Origin: DASSWG01 sp041689995
GTDB lineage: Bacteria; Bacteroidota; Bacteroidia; Flavobacteriales; Flavobacteriaceae
DNA: 13,795 nucleotides
Reading direction: 5' to 3'
Assembly (NCBI GenBank): GCA_041689995.1
Contig: JBDNFD010000131.1
Coordinates: 1 to 13,795 of the forward strand
Position 1 is the stretch's first letter, and each line of letters begins with the position of its first letter. A program made the translations under genes and the position numbers. Under the pieces are notes generated by a model that saw nothing but the letters and a program-made list of their open reading frames with translations, did not search any database and was not told where the DNA came from. Of the stretch, positions 1 to 5,788 are shown piece by piece.

Positions 1-86
1 AGGTATTTGAAACATTCCCCATCTTCATGAAACCGGAGCGTAAACTTTATCGAATGCACACCAAGATATCGATCTCTTTTATCCAT
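1..86 (-). CDS. Partial IS1595-like transposase, N-terminal residues only
   Basis: An ATG at 86 opens a minus-strand frame of 28 codons that leaves the window without a stop. The visible protein has a short basic start (MDKRDRYLG) and then residues 11-28, ISIKFTLRF-type sequence read here as SIKFTLRFHEDGECFKY. The F-x3-RF-x-E/D-x2-C-x-KY pattern resembles the start of the zinc-ribbon domain of IS1595/ISXO2-family transposases, which normally continues into a paired-cysteine zinc site; that part lies outside the window. No terminal inverted repeat can be confirmed because only one end is visible. If the call is right, an insertion sequence begins immediately downstream of the permease stop codon, within about 37 bp. 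The identification rests on a short motif, so a chance open frame remains possible. A plus-strand frame is also open across this edge but looks like no protein. Confidence 0.38.
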   Translation of the reverse strand, partial: MDKRDRYLGVHSIKFTLRFHEDGECFKY

Positions 87-123
87 CCGATAAATTTAAA
101 AAAATTCTCGGAATTTGTGCGGC

Positions 124-1444
124 TTAAGCGATTATACCTAAATCTTTATTATCTAATTTTCTTTTTAGAATTTTAATTACGAAGAAAATAAGAGTTAGTA
201 TGCCTATAACTATTGCTGTTCCAATCATTTCATTTGAAGAAAGACTCGATAAAAAGTATATGATTATTGCAATAGCTAAAATTGGCACAGTCCAACCACC
301 TGGAATTTTAAATCCTCCAGTGTATTTTTCTTTAGAATTACGCAGCTTAATTACAGATAGTGCTACTCCTAAATAAAGCATTAACATTGCGCTACTAGCT
401 ATAACAACCAATTGTTCAAAACTGCCAGTAACTGCCAAAATAAAACCAATGGTTGCATATATAATAATGGCTATGTGTGGAGTGGCAAATGATTTATGAA
501 TTTTGGATAATGCATTTATTGGGATTACCTTATCTCTGGCAAGTGCATAAACTATTCTTGGACTATTAAGAATAGTGCCACTCATATATCCAAACATGGA
601 GATAACGGCGCCAACAATTAAAAGCATATATCCAAAGGAACCAAAAACTACTTTGGCAGTTTCAGCAAGTGGAGCTGCTTTAAAATTTGGTAAAGCATCA
701 CCTAAAACACCTTGGGAAACTGTTTGAATTAATACATAAACAACCACAATTGTTGTAATACTTATTAAAATAGCCCTTGGAATTGTACGTTTTGGGTTAA
801 TTACTTCACCGCCTACAATAATTCCTGTTTCAATACCTTGAAAAGCGAAAAATAAAATAAGTGAGGTTTCACTTAATGTTCTAATACTCGGAAAATGTTG
901 AAAATACAAATTGCTTAGGGAAACATCTTTAAAGCCAATAAAGACGAGTAAAATCAATGGTATTAGCTTAATTATAGTATTAAATTTTACTAAACCCATC
1001 CCTTGTTTTATACCGATTACATTGATGTAAACCAAGCCGTAAAAAAGAATAAATAAAAATAAAAACCGAGGCCATCCGTTTTCAAATATGGGATATGCCG
1101 AAGCAACAACATTTACCAAAGCATTGGAAACAGCGGCATCTGCAAACAAATTGCTTCCAACAGCAAAAAAACCTGCAACAAATCCAGCATAATCACCAAA
1201 AGCGGTTTCAATATACGTGTAGGGTCCGCCGGTGTTTGTTACTTTACTACCCGCTTCAGCAAAGCATAACCATTGCCATCAACAATCCGCAAAATAGATA
1301 TGCAATTATGCTGGATGCCCCCATATAACTGGCCACAATTGCAGGTAGCACAAAAATACCAGAGCCAATAACGATGTTGATAATATTAGCCGATAAACCA
1401 AGTGTGCCAACGGTTCTTTTTAATCCTTTATCTTTTTGTATCAT
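124..1444 (-). pseudogene. APC-family amino acid permease, frameshifted
   Basis: This is an inner-membrane amino acid/polyamine transporter of the APC superfamily, split into two frames. The first frame starts at ATG 1444 and gives 62 residues. It includes the first transmembrane helix with the family's substrate-site motif GSGIF (residues 27-31) and stops at 1256. The rest of the protein continues in another frame from about 1253 to the stop at 124, beginning FAEAGSKVTNTGGPY and running through many hydrophobic helices. Rejoined, the product would be about 441 residues, normal for a 12-helix APC porter. The break lies in CTTTGCTGAA. Restoring one extra TTTGC unit gives the codons for LCFAEAG, as expected in the family, and corrects the frame exactly. 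The gene starts 35 bp after the iminopeptidase stop, so the two were probably co-transcribed. As it stands the protein is inactive unless the frame is corrected, or the break is a sequencing error. Confidence 0.87.
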
Positions 1445-1479
1445 TGGTTGTTAGTTAGTTGTCTAGATTTTCACCTACC

Positions 1480-2526
1480 TTATTTGAATTCTCCTGTATT
1501 CACATCTTTAATAAATTTTATCAATCCTGTAAAATAAGTTTCTGGATCGTCGTATTGTGAAACGTGTCCAGCATTGACGGTCAAACTTCTTCCATTTTGC
1601 ACTTGGGTACTCATCCATTCCATATATTTTGGATCCATAGTGTCATACTTTCCTCCAATCATTAATGTTGGAACTGTAATTTCCTTTAGCCTATCGGAAA
1701 CATCCCAGCCTTTAAGGGTTGCGTCCCCAGTTACACCAAATTCGCTATAGCCCTGCATGTAGATGTAAATGTTTGGGTTGAGGTGTGAGAATGCGCGATT
1801 GATGAATTCTGGCCATTCGTCCAAAGGTTTGCGAAGGATATGCTCTGTGTAGTAATATTTCATAACCAGCTCTGTATATCTCGGATTTGAGAAATCGCCT
1901 TTGGCTTCCATATCCTTGATTTCCTTATAGATTTCTGGAGGAAGTTGGGCTCCCAAAACTTCCGCATATTTTTCGTATTCGGGAATGCTAGCCATCATAT
2001 TTGAAATAATTAACCCTTTCAGATTATCCTGATATTTCAGTGCATATTCCATTGCTAAAATTCCGCCCCACGATTGGCCGAGCAAGTAAAAGTTGTCTTT
2101 ATCTAAATTTAAAGCTTTGCGAACCTGCTCCACTTCTTCCACAAAATGTTCGGTGGTCCAAAGGGTAGAATCGTTTGGTTTGTCGCTGTAATAACTGTCA
2201 AGCTGGTCGTAATAGATGTATTCGATTTCCTCGTTTGGAAGATAGCCATCAAAATTTTCAAAAAATTCATGTGTGCCACCGGGACCACCGTGAAGCAGTA
2301 AAACCTTCATTTTTGGATTGTTGCCCACACGTTTTGTCCATACATTGAACGTGCCTTTCGGAGTGGTAATAGGAATCATTTTGATGCCACCTGTAATTTG
2401 GTCATCGGTGTTGGAATAATCGAAATAAGTTGAATTGCAATCGGTTTCGGTCTTTGCAGTTTCTTGTTTTTCGGAACAGCTTAAAAGAAGAATTGTGGAA
2501 ATAAAAAAATAAAGTGTGTTTTTCAT
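1480..2526 (-). CDS. Proline iminopeptidase-type alpha/beta hydrolase lipoprotein (S33)
   Basis: This 348-residue alpha/beta hydrolase probably removes N-terminal proline or similar residues from short peptides. The N-terminus is a lipoprotein signal with lipobox L-L-S-C at residues 14-17, so the mature enzyme is anchored by Cys17 in an envelope membrane. Family S33 landmarks are all present: the oxyanion motif HGGPG (79-83), DQLDSYYSDKP (107-117), where iminopeptidases normally have DQRG-S, the nucleophile elbow GQSWGG with Ser152, the acid Asp295 (GKYDTMD) and the base His321 (NAGHVSQ). A cap domain occupies roughly 180-280. The gene lies between a secreted dipeptidase gene and an amino acid permease, consistent with peptide breakdown and uptake. 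Spacing to the permease start is 35 bp. The exact substrate cannot be read from sequence; a broader aminopeptidase or amidase activity is possible. Confidence 0.9.
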   Translation of the reverse strand: MKNTLYFFISTILLLSCSEKQETAKTETDCNSTYFDYSNTDDQITGGIKMIPITTPKGTFNVWTKRVGNNPKMKVLLLHGGPGGTHEFFENFDGYLPNEEIEYIYYDQLDSYYSDKPNDSTLWTTEHFVEEVEQVRKALNLDKDNFYLLGQSWGGILAMEYALKYQDNLKGLIISNMMASIPEYEKYAEVLGAQLPPEIYKEIKDMEAKGDFSNPRYTELVMKYYYTEHILRKPLDEWPEFINRAFSHLNPNIYIYMQGYSEFGVTGDATLKGWDVSDRLKEITVPTLMIGGKYDTMDPKYMEWMSTQVQNGRSLTVNAGHVSQYDDPETYFTGLIKFIKDVNTGEFK

Positions 2527-2555
2527 AATTACTTGGTTTTAGTTGATTTTTATCA

Positions 2556-2652
2556 TCCTGCAAGGTTTCAAAAACCTTGTAGGTATTTTAATATACGAGT
2601 TGATATCTACAAGGTGATTGCTTCACTGTGTTCGCAATGACACCTTGCAGGA
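2556..2652. repeat. Composite palindromic intergenic repeat
   Basis: The outer arms TCCTGCAAGGT (2556-2566) and ACCTTGCAGGA (2642-2652) are perfect inverted repeats. Nested inside are a hairpin CAAGGTTT/AAACCTTG (2561-2568 with 2572-2579) and a second one, ATTGC/GCAAT, around 2617-2638. The element fills almost all of the gap between the two peptidase genes. It resembles the short mobile-looking palindromes that are numerous in flavobacterial genomes, and could also act as a transcript terminator or stabiliser after the dipeptidase gene. Confidence 0.85.
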
Positions 2653-2659
2653 TTTTTTG

Positions 2660-3841
2660 TTAGTTGGTTTCATTTGCCTTTAAAACCCGTAGCAAGTTTC
2701 CGCCTAGGATTTTATCGATATCCTTTTCGCTGTAGCCTTTTTCAACTAAAGCTTTTGTGATTTTTGGATAATCGGTAACATCGTCCAATTGTTTTGGCGG
2801 CAGAAAAATTCCATCAAAATCAGAACCGATACCCACGTAATCTATGCCAACCAATTTAATAACATATTCAATATGTTGAATTACCATTTCAAACGGTGCC
2901 CGAAGTTGTTCAGATTCATCCCTATATTTTTGGTACATACTTCCTTGGACCAAAAAAGGGTTCATCCCTGTTTGTTTTAGAGAATCTATTTCGGCTTTGT
3001 GTTTTTCAAGAAATGCGGTTTCCCTTGGTTCAACAGAAGGATCAATAAACCCTGAATTAAAATTGATTTGAATTACGCCACCATTTTTGGCAATTGCTTT
3101 AATTTGATCGTCTTTTAAATTACGTTTGTGCGGGCAGAGTGTATAAACAGAACTATGGGAAGCGATAACAGGTTTTGTAGTCGTTGCAATTACATCCCCA
3201 AACGTTTGTTCGCCAACGTGTGAAACATCTACTATCATTCCCAAACTGTTCATTTTTTGAACTACCTCTTTTCCAAAAGCGGTGAGCCCTTTTTTACCTT
3301 CAGAATTTTTTGCGCCTTCGGGATTGGTTTCGTCGGAAGCGCTTGTTGCCCATGGGGTGGAGTTGTTCCAAGTAATTGTTATATAACGAACACCGCGATT
3401 GTAAAGCGCTTCAAGTTTGCCCAAATCGTTCTCAAATTGATGGCCGCCTTCCAAGCCAATTAAGGCTGCAATTTTCTTCTGTTTAACGGTTTTTAAAAGC
3501 TCTTTTGAATTTGAAACCTTTACAATTTTATTAGGATTTCGTTTTATTACAGCATCCAAACTATCTATTTGCCTATTGGCGAAATCGTACGGATTCGGCT
3601 GGTCGCCATCGCTCCACACGGAGAAGAACTGAACATCCAAACCGCCTTCTTTCATTCGTTTTAAATCGCTGTGGGTTTTGCCTTTTAAATCGGTATCGAA
3701 AACGAAATTCTTTTTCATTGTTTGGGTAAGAAAATCATTGTGGGTGTCCACAAGAATGGCTTTGTTGTGAATTTTTTGATAGTTCTGGGCGCTTAGTTGA
3801 AGCGTTGCAATTAAGCTGAAGAGAAGTAGTTTCGTTTTCAT
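2660..3841 (-). CDS. Membrane dipeptidase, peptidase family M19, exported
   Basis: This 393-residue zinc dipeptidase resembles renal dipeptidase and hydrolyses dipeptides. A Sec signal peptide is clear (MKTKLLLFSLIATLQLSAQ, residues 1-19, with a likely signal peptidase I site after SAQ), so it acts in the periplasm or envelope. The di-zinc ligands of the family are visible in order: His34 and Asp36 in VDTHND, Glu131 in GLEGG, His208 in VDVSH and His229 in ASHSS. Asp341 lies in GIGSDFDG, the conserved C-terminal active-site aspartate motif. The length is normal for the family and nothing is missing. The next gene in the direction of transcription is an iminopeptidase-type lipoprotein, separated by a repeat element of about 100 bp, and then an amino acid permease. 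Together they suggest breakdown of peptides and import of the products. Substrate preference (L,L, L,D or beta-lactam-like) cannot be told. Confidence 0.94.
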   Translation of the reverse strand: MKTKLLLFSLIATLQLSAQNYQKIHNKAILVDTHNDFLTQTMKKNFVFDTDLKGKTHSDLKRMKEGGLDVQFFSVWSDGDQPNPYDFANRQIDSLDAVIKRNPNKIVKVSNSKELLKTVKQKKIAALIGLEGGHQFENDLGKLEALYNRGVRYITITWNNSTPWATSASDETNPEGAKNSEGKKGLTAFGKEVVQKMNSLGMIVDVSHVGEQTFGDVIATTTKPVIASHSSVYTLCPHKRNLKDDQIKAIAKNGGVIQINFNSGFIDPSVEPRETAFLEKHKAEIDSLKQTGMNPFLVQGSMYQKYRDESEQLRAPFEMVIQHIEYVIKLVGIDYVGIGSDFDGIFLPPKQLDDVTDYPKITKALVEKGYSEKDIDKILGGNLLRVLKANETN

Positions 3842-3894
3842 GATTCATATTTTGATTGTCTGTAAAATTCATTTGTATTTAAAATTTTGAATCT

Positions 3895-3992
3895 GTTCCG
3901 TTAGGGACTTTAATATTGGTAGCAATATGTTGATGGTACCATTTCTGTGCCTTTAGGCGGTGTATTGAGCCTGTCGAAATGTACAGCATATA
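3895..3992 (+). repeat. REP-like hairpin pair, left flank of the transposase gene
   Basis: The first hairpin is GTTCC-GTTA-GGGAC (3895-3908, one mismatch). After a spacer comes a second hairpin, TGTGCC-TTTA-GG (3946-3957), whose last arm TACA resumes at 3982. The same sequence recurs at 5606-5671 and, inverted, at 4493-4559. The segment ends at the stop of the transposase gene. Inverted REPs on both sides of a Y1 transposase gene are the typical arrangement of a REP-associated tyrosine transposase (RAYT). Confidence 0.8.
3958..3981. repeat. 24-bp insertion splitting a REP hairpin arm
   Basis: Comparison with the parallel copy at 5656-5671 shows TGTGCCTTTAGGTACA uninterrupted there. Here 24 extra bases (containing ATTGAGCCTGTCGAAATG) separate GG at 3956-3957 from TACA at 3982. 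From memory, CATTGAGCCTGTCGAAAT-type sequences are frequent intergenic repeats in Bacteroidota, so this is probably a second, unrelated short repeat inserted in the REP. Confidence 0.8.
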
Positions 3993-4475
3993 TTATTCAA
4001 TGGGATGGAATATATACCGGTTTTCGAAATCGATTTCAAAATCTTTCAATAATTGCAAATATTCTTCCTGAAATGTCTTTGATCTGTGGTGTTCTTCTTG
4101 GTTTTTGATATAAGCGATGATCTTGGGCAAATCATTTTTTGCATAAGAAAAGGTGCCATATCCAGCTTGCCAAGAAAATTTTCCGTTTACAACACCTTTT
4201 TGGTTGATCCCTGCCTCGCCGGCAGGCAGGCATTTTGACGAATCCTGTTTTACTTGTTTCATCAAATCCATAAGTGGTTGCGTTGGCCGCATTCCGAATA
4301 AAATATGAATGTGGTCTGGCATTCCATTTATTTGCAGCACTTTATGGTCTTGATTTTGAATTATGCCTGTTATGTACTTATAGAGTTCATCTTTCCATTC
4401 GTTTTTAATGAGGCTTTGTCTGTTTTGTACTGCAAAAACGGTTTGTATGTGTATTTGTGTATAGGTGTTTGCCAT
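3993..4475 (-). CDS. REP-associated/IS200-like Y1 tyrosine transposase
   Basis: This is a 160-residue single-strand DNA transposase of the IS200/RAYT class. The HUH metal-binding motif is H55-I-H57 in GMPDHIHILF, and the catalytic tyrosine is most likely Tyr122 in AYIKNQEEHH. The downstream sequence EEYLQLLKDFEIDFENRYIF is the usual C-terminus. ATG 4475 is chosen because MANTYTQIH is the normal family start; the upstream ATG at 4508 would add 11 residues encoded by the flanking REP. An in-frame 21-bp palindrome inserts about seven residues (LPAGEAG, around 83-89) between the HUH motif and the catalytic tyrosine. Without it the sequence reads SSKWINQK, as expected. Whether the enzyme tolerates the insertion is unknown. 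A truncated relative lies at 5679-5788, and inverted REPs flank the gene. Confidence 0.9.
   Translation of the reverse strand: MANTYTQIHIQTVFAVQNRQSLIKNEWKDELYKYITGIIQNQDHKVLQINGMPDHIHILFGMRPTQPLMDLMKQVKQDSSKCLPAGEAGINQKGVVNGKFSWQAGYGTFSYAKNDLPKIIAYIKNQEEHHRSKTFQEEYLQLLKDFEIDFENRYIFHPIE
4210..4230 (-). repeat. 21-bp palindromic element inside the transposase gene
   Basis: The arms CCTGCCT and AGGCAGG (7 bp, perfect) surround a GC-rich centre. The element is identical in sequence to the one at 4709-4729 but in the opposite orientation on the chromosome. On the coding strand it reads L-P-A-G-E-A-G in frame. Deleting 21 bp turns the codons around it into TCA AAA TGG ATC AAC, giving S-K-W-I-N. 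Confidence 0.93.
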
Positions 4476-4492
4476 ATATTGTGCTTCATATT

Positions 4493-4559
4493 GCGTACCT
4501 AACGGCACGCTGGTTGATATTTTATTTTGTTTCTACCAATATTATGTCCCTAACGGGAC
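4493..4559 (-). repeat. REP-like hairpin pair, right flank of the transposase gene
   Basis: GCGTACC-TAAC-GGCACGC (4493-4510) and GTCCC-TAAC-GGGAC (4546-4559) are on the plus strand. On the minus strand they read GTCCC-GTTA-GGGAC followed by GCGTGCC-GTTA-GGTACGC, the same order as at 5606-5671. This pair is therefore inverted relative to the left flank. It begins 17 bp upstream of the transposase ATG. Confidence 0.85.
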
Positions 4560-4651
4560 TTGTGTTATGGATAATTTTCCGTTCCAAAATCCCAATGACC
4601 ACAAGGATGATTTCGCCGATTGCGTATTTGAGATAGTTGGCGGTTTTGCCT

Positions 4652-4684
4652 CCCGCCCGTACCGAAAAGGCACGTTCGGGCGGG
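4652..4684 (-). repeat. 33-bp palindromic element in the truncated DUF6090 copy
   Basis: The arms CCCGCCCG (4652-4659) and CGGGCGGG (4677-4684) are perfect 8-bp inverted repeats. The centre on the minus strand is CGTGCC-TTTTC-GGTACG, the same type of hairpin as in the REPs. It is identical to 5511-5543, so the insertion predates duplication of the gene. Confidence 0.9.
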
Positions 4685-4708
4685 TCTGCGAGAAGGTTTC
4701 GGCGGATG

Positions 4709-4729
4709 CCTGCCTGCCGGCGAGGCAGG
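4709..4729 (+). repeat. 21-bp palindromic element inside the truncated DUF6090 copy
   Basis: This is the same 21-bp sequence as at 4210-4230, in the other orientation. On the coding strand it reads L-P-R-R-Q-A-G in frame, between MIKLFRN and I-R-R-N-L-L. The paralogue at 5587 reads MIKLFRN-I-R-K-N-L-L with nothing in between, so the insertion is directly visible. Confidence 0.95.
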
Positions 4730-4792
4730 TTTCTAAAGAGTTTTATCATTGGTCAATGGATGTTCATAATGAAGCATGTTGTTGTGCTTTCG

Positions 4793-5587
4793 TTACTTTG
4801 GTTCATTCAATTCGGTTTCTATTAAAAAGATTAAATTCTTAATTTCTTTATCTAGATTTTCTCGACGATCTACCACATCTTGGGTAAAGTCTAGTTTCAT
4901 ACCCAGAAGATTTCTAACTCTTCTAACTTTCAATAATTGATTATAATTATTTTGGGACTCGTCTTCAATATCAATATTTGGTATGTTCGATTTTACCAAG
5001 GGAATGAAATTGATGTCATTTTCCAATATATTATCTATACGAATTTGATGCACGCTCAACCTGTCTTCAAGTATATCATTGAGCCTGTTTAGGTAAAATT
5101 CCAAGTCTGTGAATTTTTCATTTATTTTTTTGCTTTTAATTAAACTTAGCTTATTGGTGTTTTTCAAATTATTATAGGTGTTAAAAGTTGGCTGGTCGCT
5201 TTGCAAGTCCCAGACGGCACTTTCAAAAATTGAATCAGGAATTATTTTAGCTGTAGTTTTAGACTGGTTAGCATCAATACCAAGTATTCGTATAAGTCTT
5301 ATTTTTAGTTTGTCTTCTTCGGAAATCAGTACTTCAGATTGTTTTTTTGCTACCTTTAGATTTTCTAATAAACTTACTAGTACTGCTTTTTCCTCAATTG
5401 CATCTTTTCTTGATTCGTTCCAGTTATTTATAGATAACGCAATCAAAATCCCAATAACCACAAGGATGATTTCGCCGATGGCGTATTTAAGGTAGTTGGT
5501 GGTTTTGCCTCCCGCCCGTACCGAAAAGGCACGTTCGGGCGGGTCTGCGAGAAGGTTTTTGCGGATGTTTCGGAATAGTTTTATCAT
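4793..5587 (-). CDS. DUF6090-family membrane-anchored protein
   Basis: This 264-residue protein of unknown function has the typical DUF6090 N-terminus: MIKLFRNIRKNLL, then NYLKYAIGEIILVVIGILIA and the signature INNWNE (53-58). One transmembrane helix spans roughly residues 38-54. The remainder is soluble, charged and largely helical, with stretches likely to form coiled coil (about 65-110 and 150-195). Residues 15-26 (DPPERAFSVRAG) are unusual for the family and are encoded by a 33-bp GC-rich palindrome; without it the sequence would read LLAEGKTTNYLKYAIGEI. Such genes often occur in tandem, and a truncated second copy follows 43 bp downstream. Upstream lie a REP pair and a transposase remnant, so the gene sits between repeat copies. 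No function is assigned. Confidence 0.85.
   Translation of the reverse strand: MIKLFRNIRKNLLADPPERAFSVRAGGKTTNYLKYAIGEIILVVIGILIALSINNWNESRKDAIEEKAVLVSLLENLKVAKKQSEVLISEEDKLKIRLIRILGIDANQSKTTAKIIPDSIFESAVWDLQSDQPTFNTYNNLKNTNKLSLIKSKKINEKFTDLEFYLNRLNDILEDRLSVHQIRIDNILENDINFIPLVKSNIPNIDIEDESQNNYNQLLKVRRVRNLLGMKLDFTQDVVDRRENLDKEIKNLIFLIETELNEPK
5511..5543 (-). repeat. 33-bp palindromic element inside the intact DUF6090 gene
   Basis: Perfect 8-bp terminal inverted repeats (CCCGCCCG/CGGGCGGG) enclose the hairpin CGTGCC-TTTTC-GGTACG on the coding strand. Its length of 33 is a multiple of three, and it is read without a stop as part of DPPERAFSVRAGG. Removing it joins GCA-GA to A-GGC, giving A-E-G-K, the usual DUF6090 sequence. 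Confidence 0.9.
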
Positions 5588-5605
5588 TGGTTAAATCATT
5601 TTTCT

Positions 5606-5671
5606 GTCCCGTTAGGGACTTTATATTGGTAGCAATAAGTTGACGGTACCATTTCTGTGCCTTTAGGTACA
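5606..5671 (+). repeat. REP-like hairpin pair beside the transposase remnant
   Basis: GTCCC-GTTA-GGGAC (5606-5619) is a perfect hairpin, followed by TATTGGTAGCAATAAG and TGTGCC-TTTA-GGTACA (5656-5671). It is the uninterrupted version of the sequence at 3895-3985 and lies just downstream of the remnant RAYT stop, in the same position as the left REP of the intact element. Confidence 0.88.
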
Positions 5672-5678
5672 GCATATA

Positions 5679-5788
5679 TTATTCAATGGGATGGAATATA
5701 TACCGGTTATCAAAATCGATTTCAAAATCTTTTAATAATTTCAAATATTCTTCGGTAAATGTTTTTGTTTTGTGATGCGCCTTTTGAT
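5679..5788 (-). pseudogene. Truncated RAYT/IS200-like transposase, C-terminal remnant
   Basis: The minus strand encodes L-N-Q-K-A-H-H followed by KTKTFTEEYLKLLKDFEIDF and DNRYIFHPIE, with a stop at 5679-5681. This closely matches residues 124-160 of the intact transposase (NQEEHHRSKTFQEEYLQLLKDF and onward). The HUH motif and the catalytic tyrosine are missing. The homology begins directly at the stop codon of the amidohydrolase gene, so the remnant was trimmed at exactly that border. The neighbouring REP pair is retained, which marks this as a second, decayed element. Confidence 0.9.

Larger units (their letters stand above)
3895..4559 (-). mobile_element. RAYT/IS200-like element with inverted REP flanks
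   Basis: The unit consists of the REP pair on the plus strand (3895-3992), the transposase gene (3993-4475) and the REP pair on the minus strand (4493-4559). The flanking repeats share GTCCC-GTTA-GGGAC, the spacer start ATATTGGTAG, and the second hairpin GTGCC-N4-GGTAC. Known RAYTs bind and process such imperfect hairpins as single strands. The exact cleavage sites cannot be read from one copy. Confidence 0.7.
4522..4749 (-). pseudogene. DUF6090-type membrane protein, truncated copy
   Basis: From ATG 4749 this copy matches the intact gene at 4793-5587: MIKLFRN, then RRNLLADPPERAF, the same repeat-derived peptide, and NYLKYAIGEIILVVIGIL. After GIL (about position 4586) homology in frame is lost. 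The intact copy continues IALSINNWNE, whereas this one goes ERKIIHNTS and then into REP sequence, stopping at 4522. The nucleotides suggest a deletion of about 23 bp followed by truncation by the REP. The product would be 75 residues with one membrane helix and no C-terminal domain. It starts 43 bp after the stop of the intact copy, so it was probably the second gene of a tandem DUF6090 pair. It also carries a 21-bp in-frame palindrome that the intact copy lacks. Confidence 0.85.

Noticed and set aside
3..173. Plus-strand open frame from the left edge
   Set aside because: It runs into the antisense of the permease 3' end and resembles no protein; the minus-strand frame is the better candidate.
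4476..4508. Upstream ATG of the transposase gene
   Set aside because: The added 11 residues are encoded by the REP palindrome; the family start is at 4475.
4465..4842. Plus-strand open frame of 125 codons across the REP and DUF6090 copy
   Set aside because: It is antisense to the DUF6090 remnant and repeats; its peptide has no protein-like pattern.
5178..5495. Plus-strand open frame of 105 codons
   Set aside because: It is an antisense shadow of the intact DUF6090 gene.
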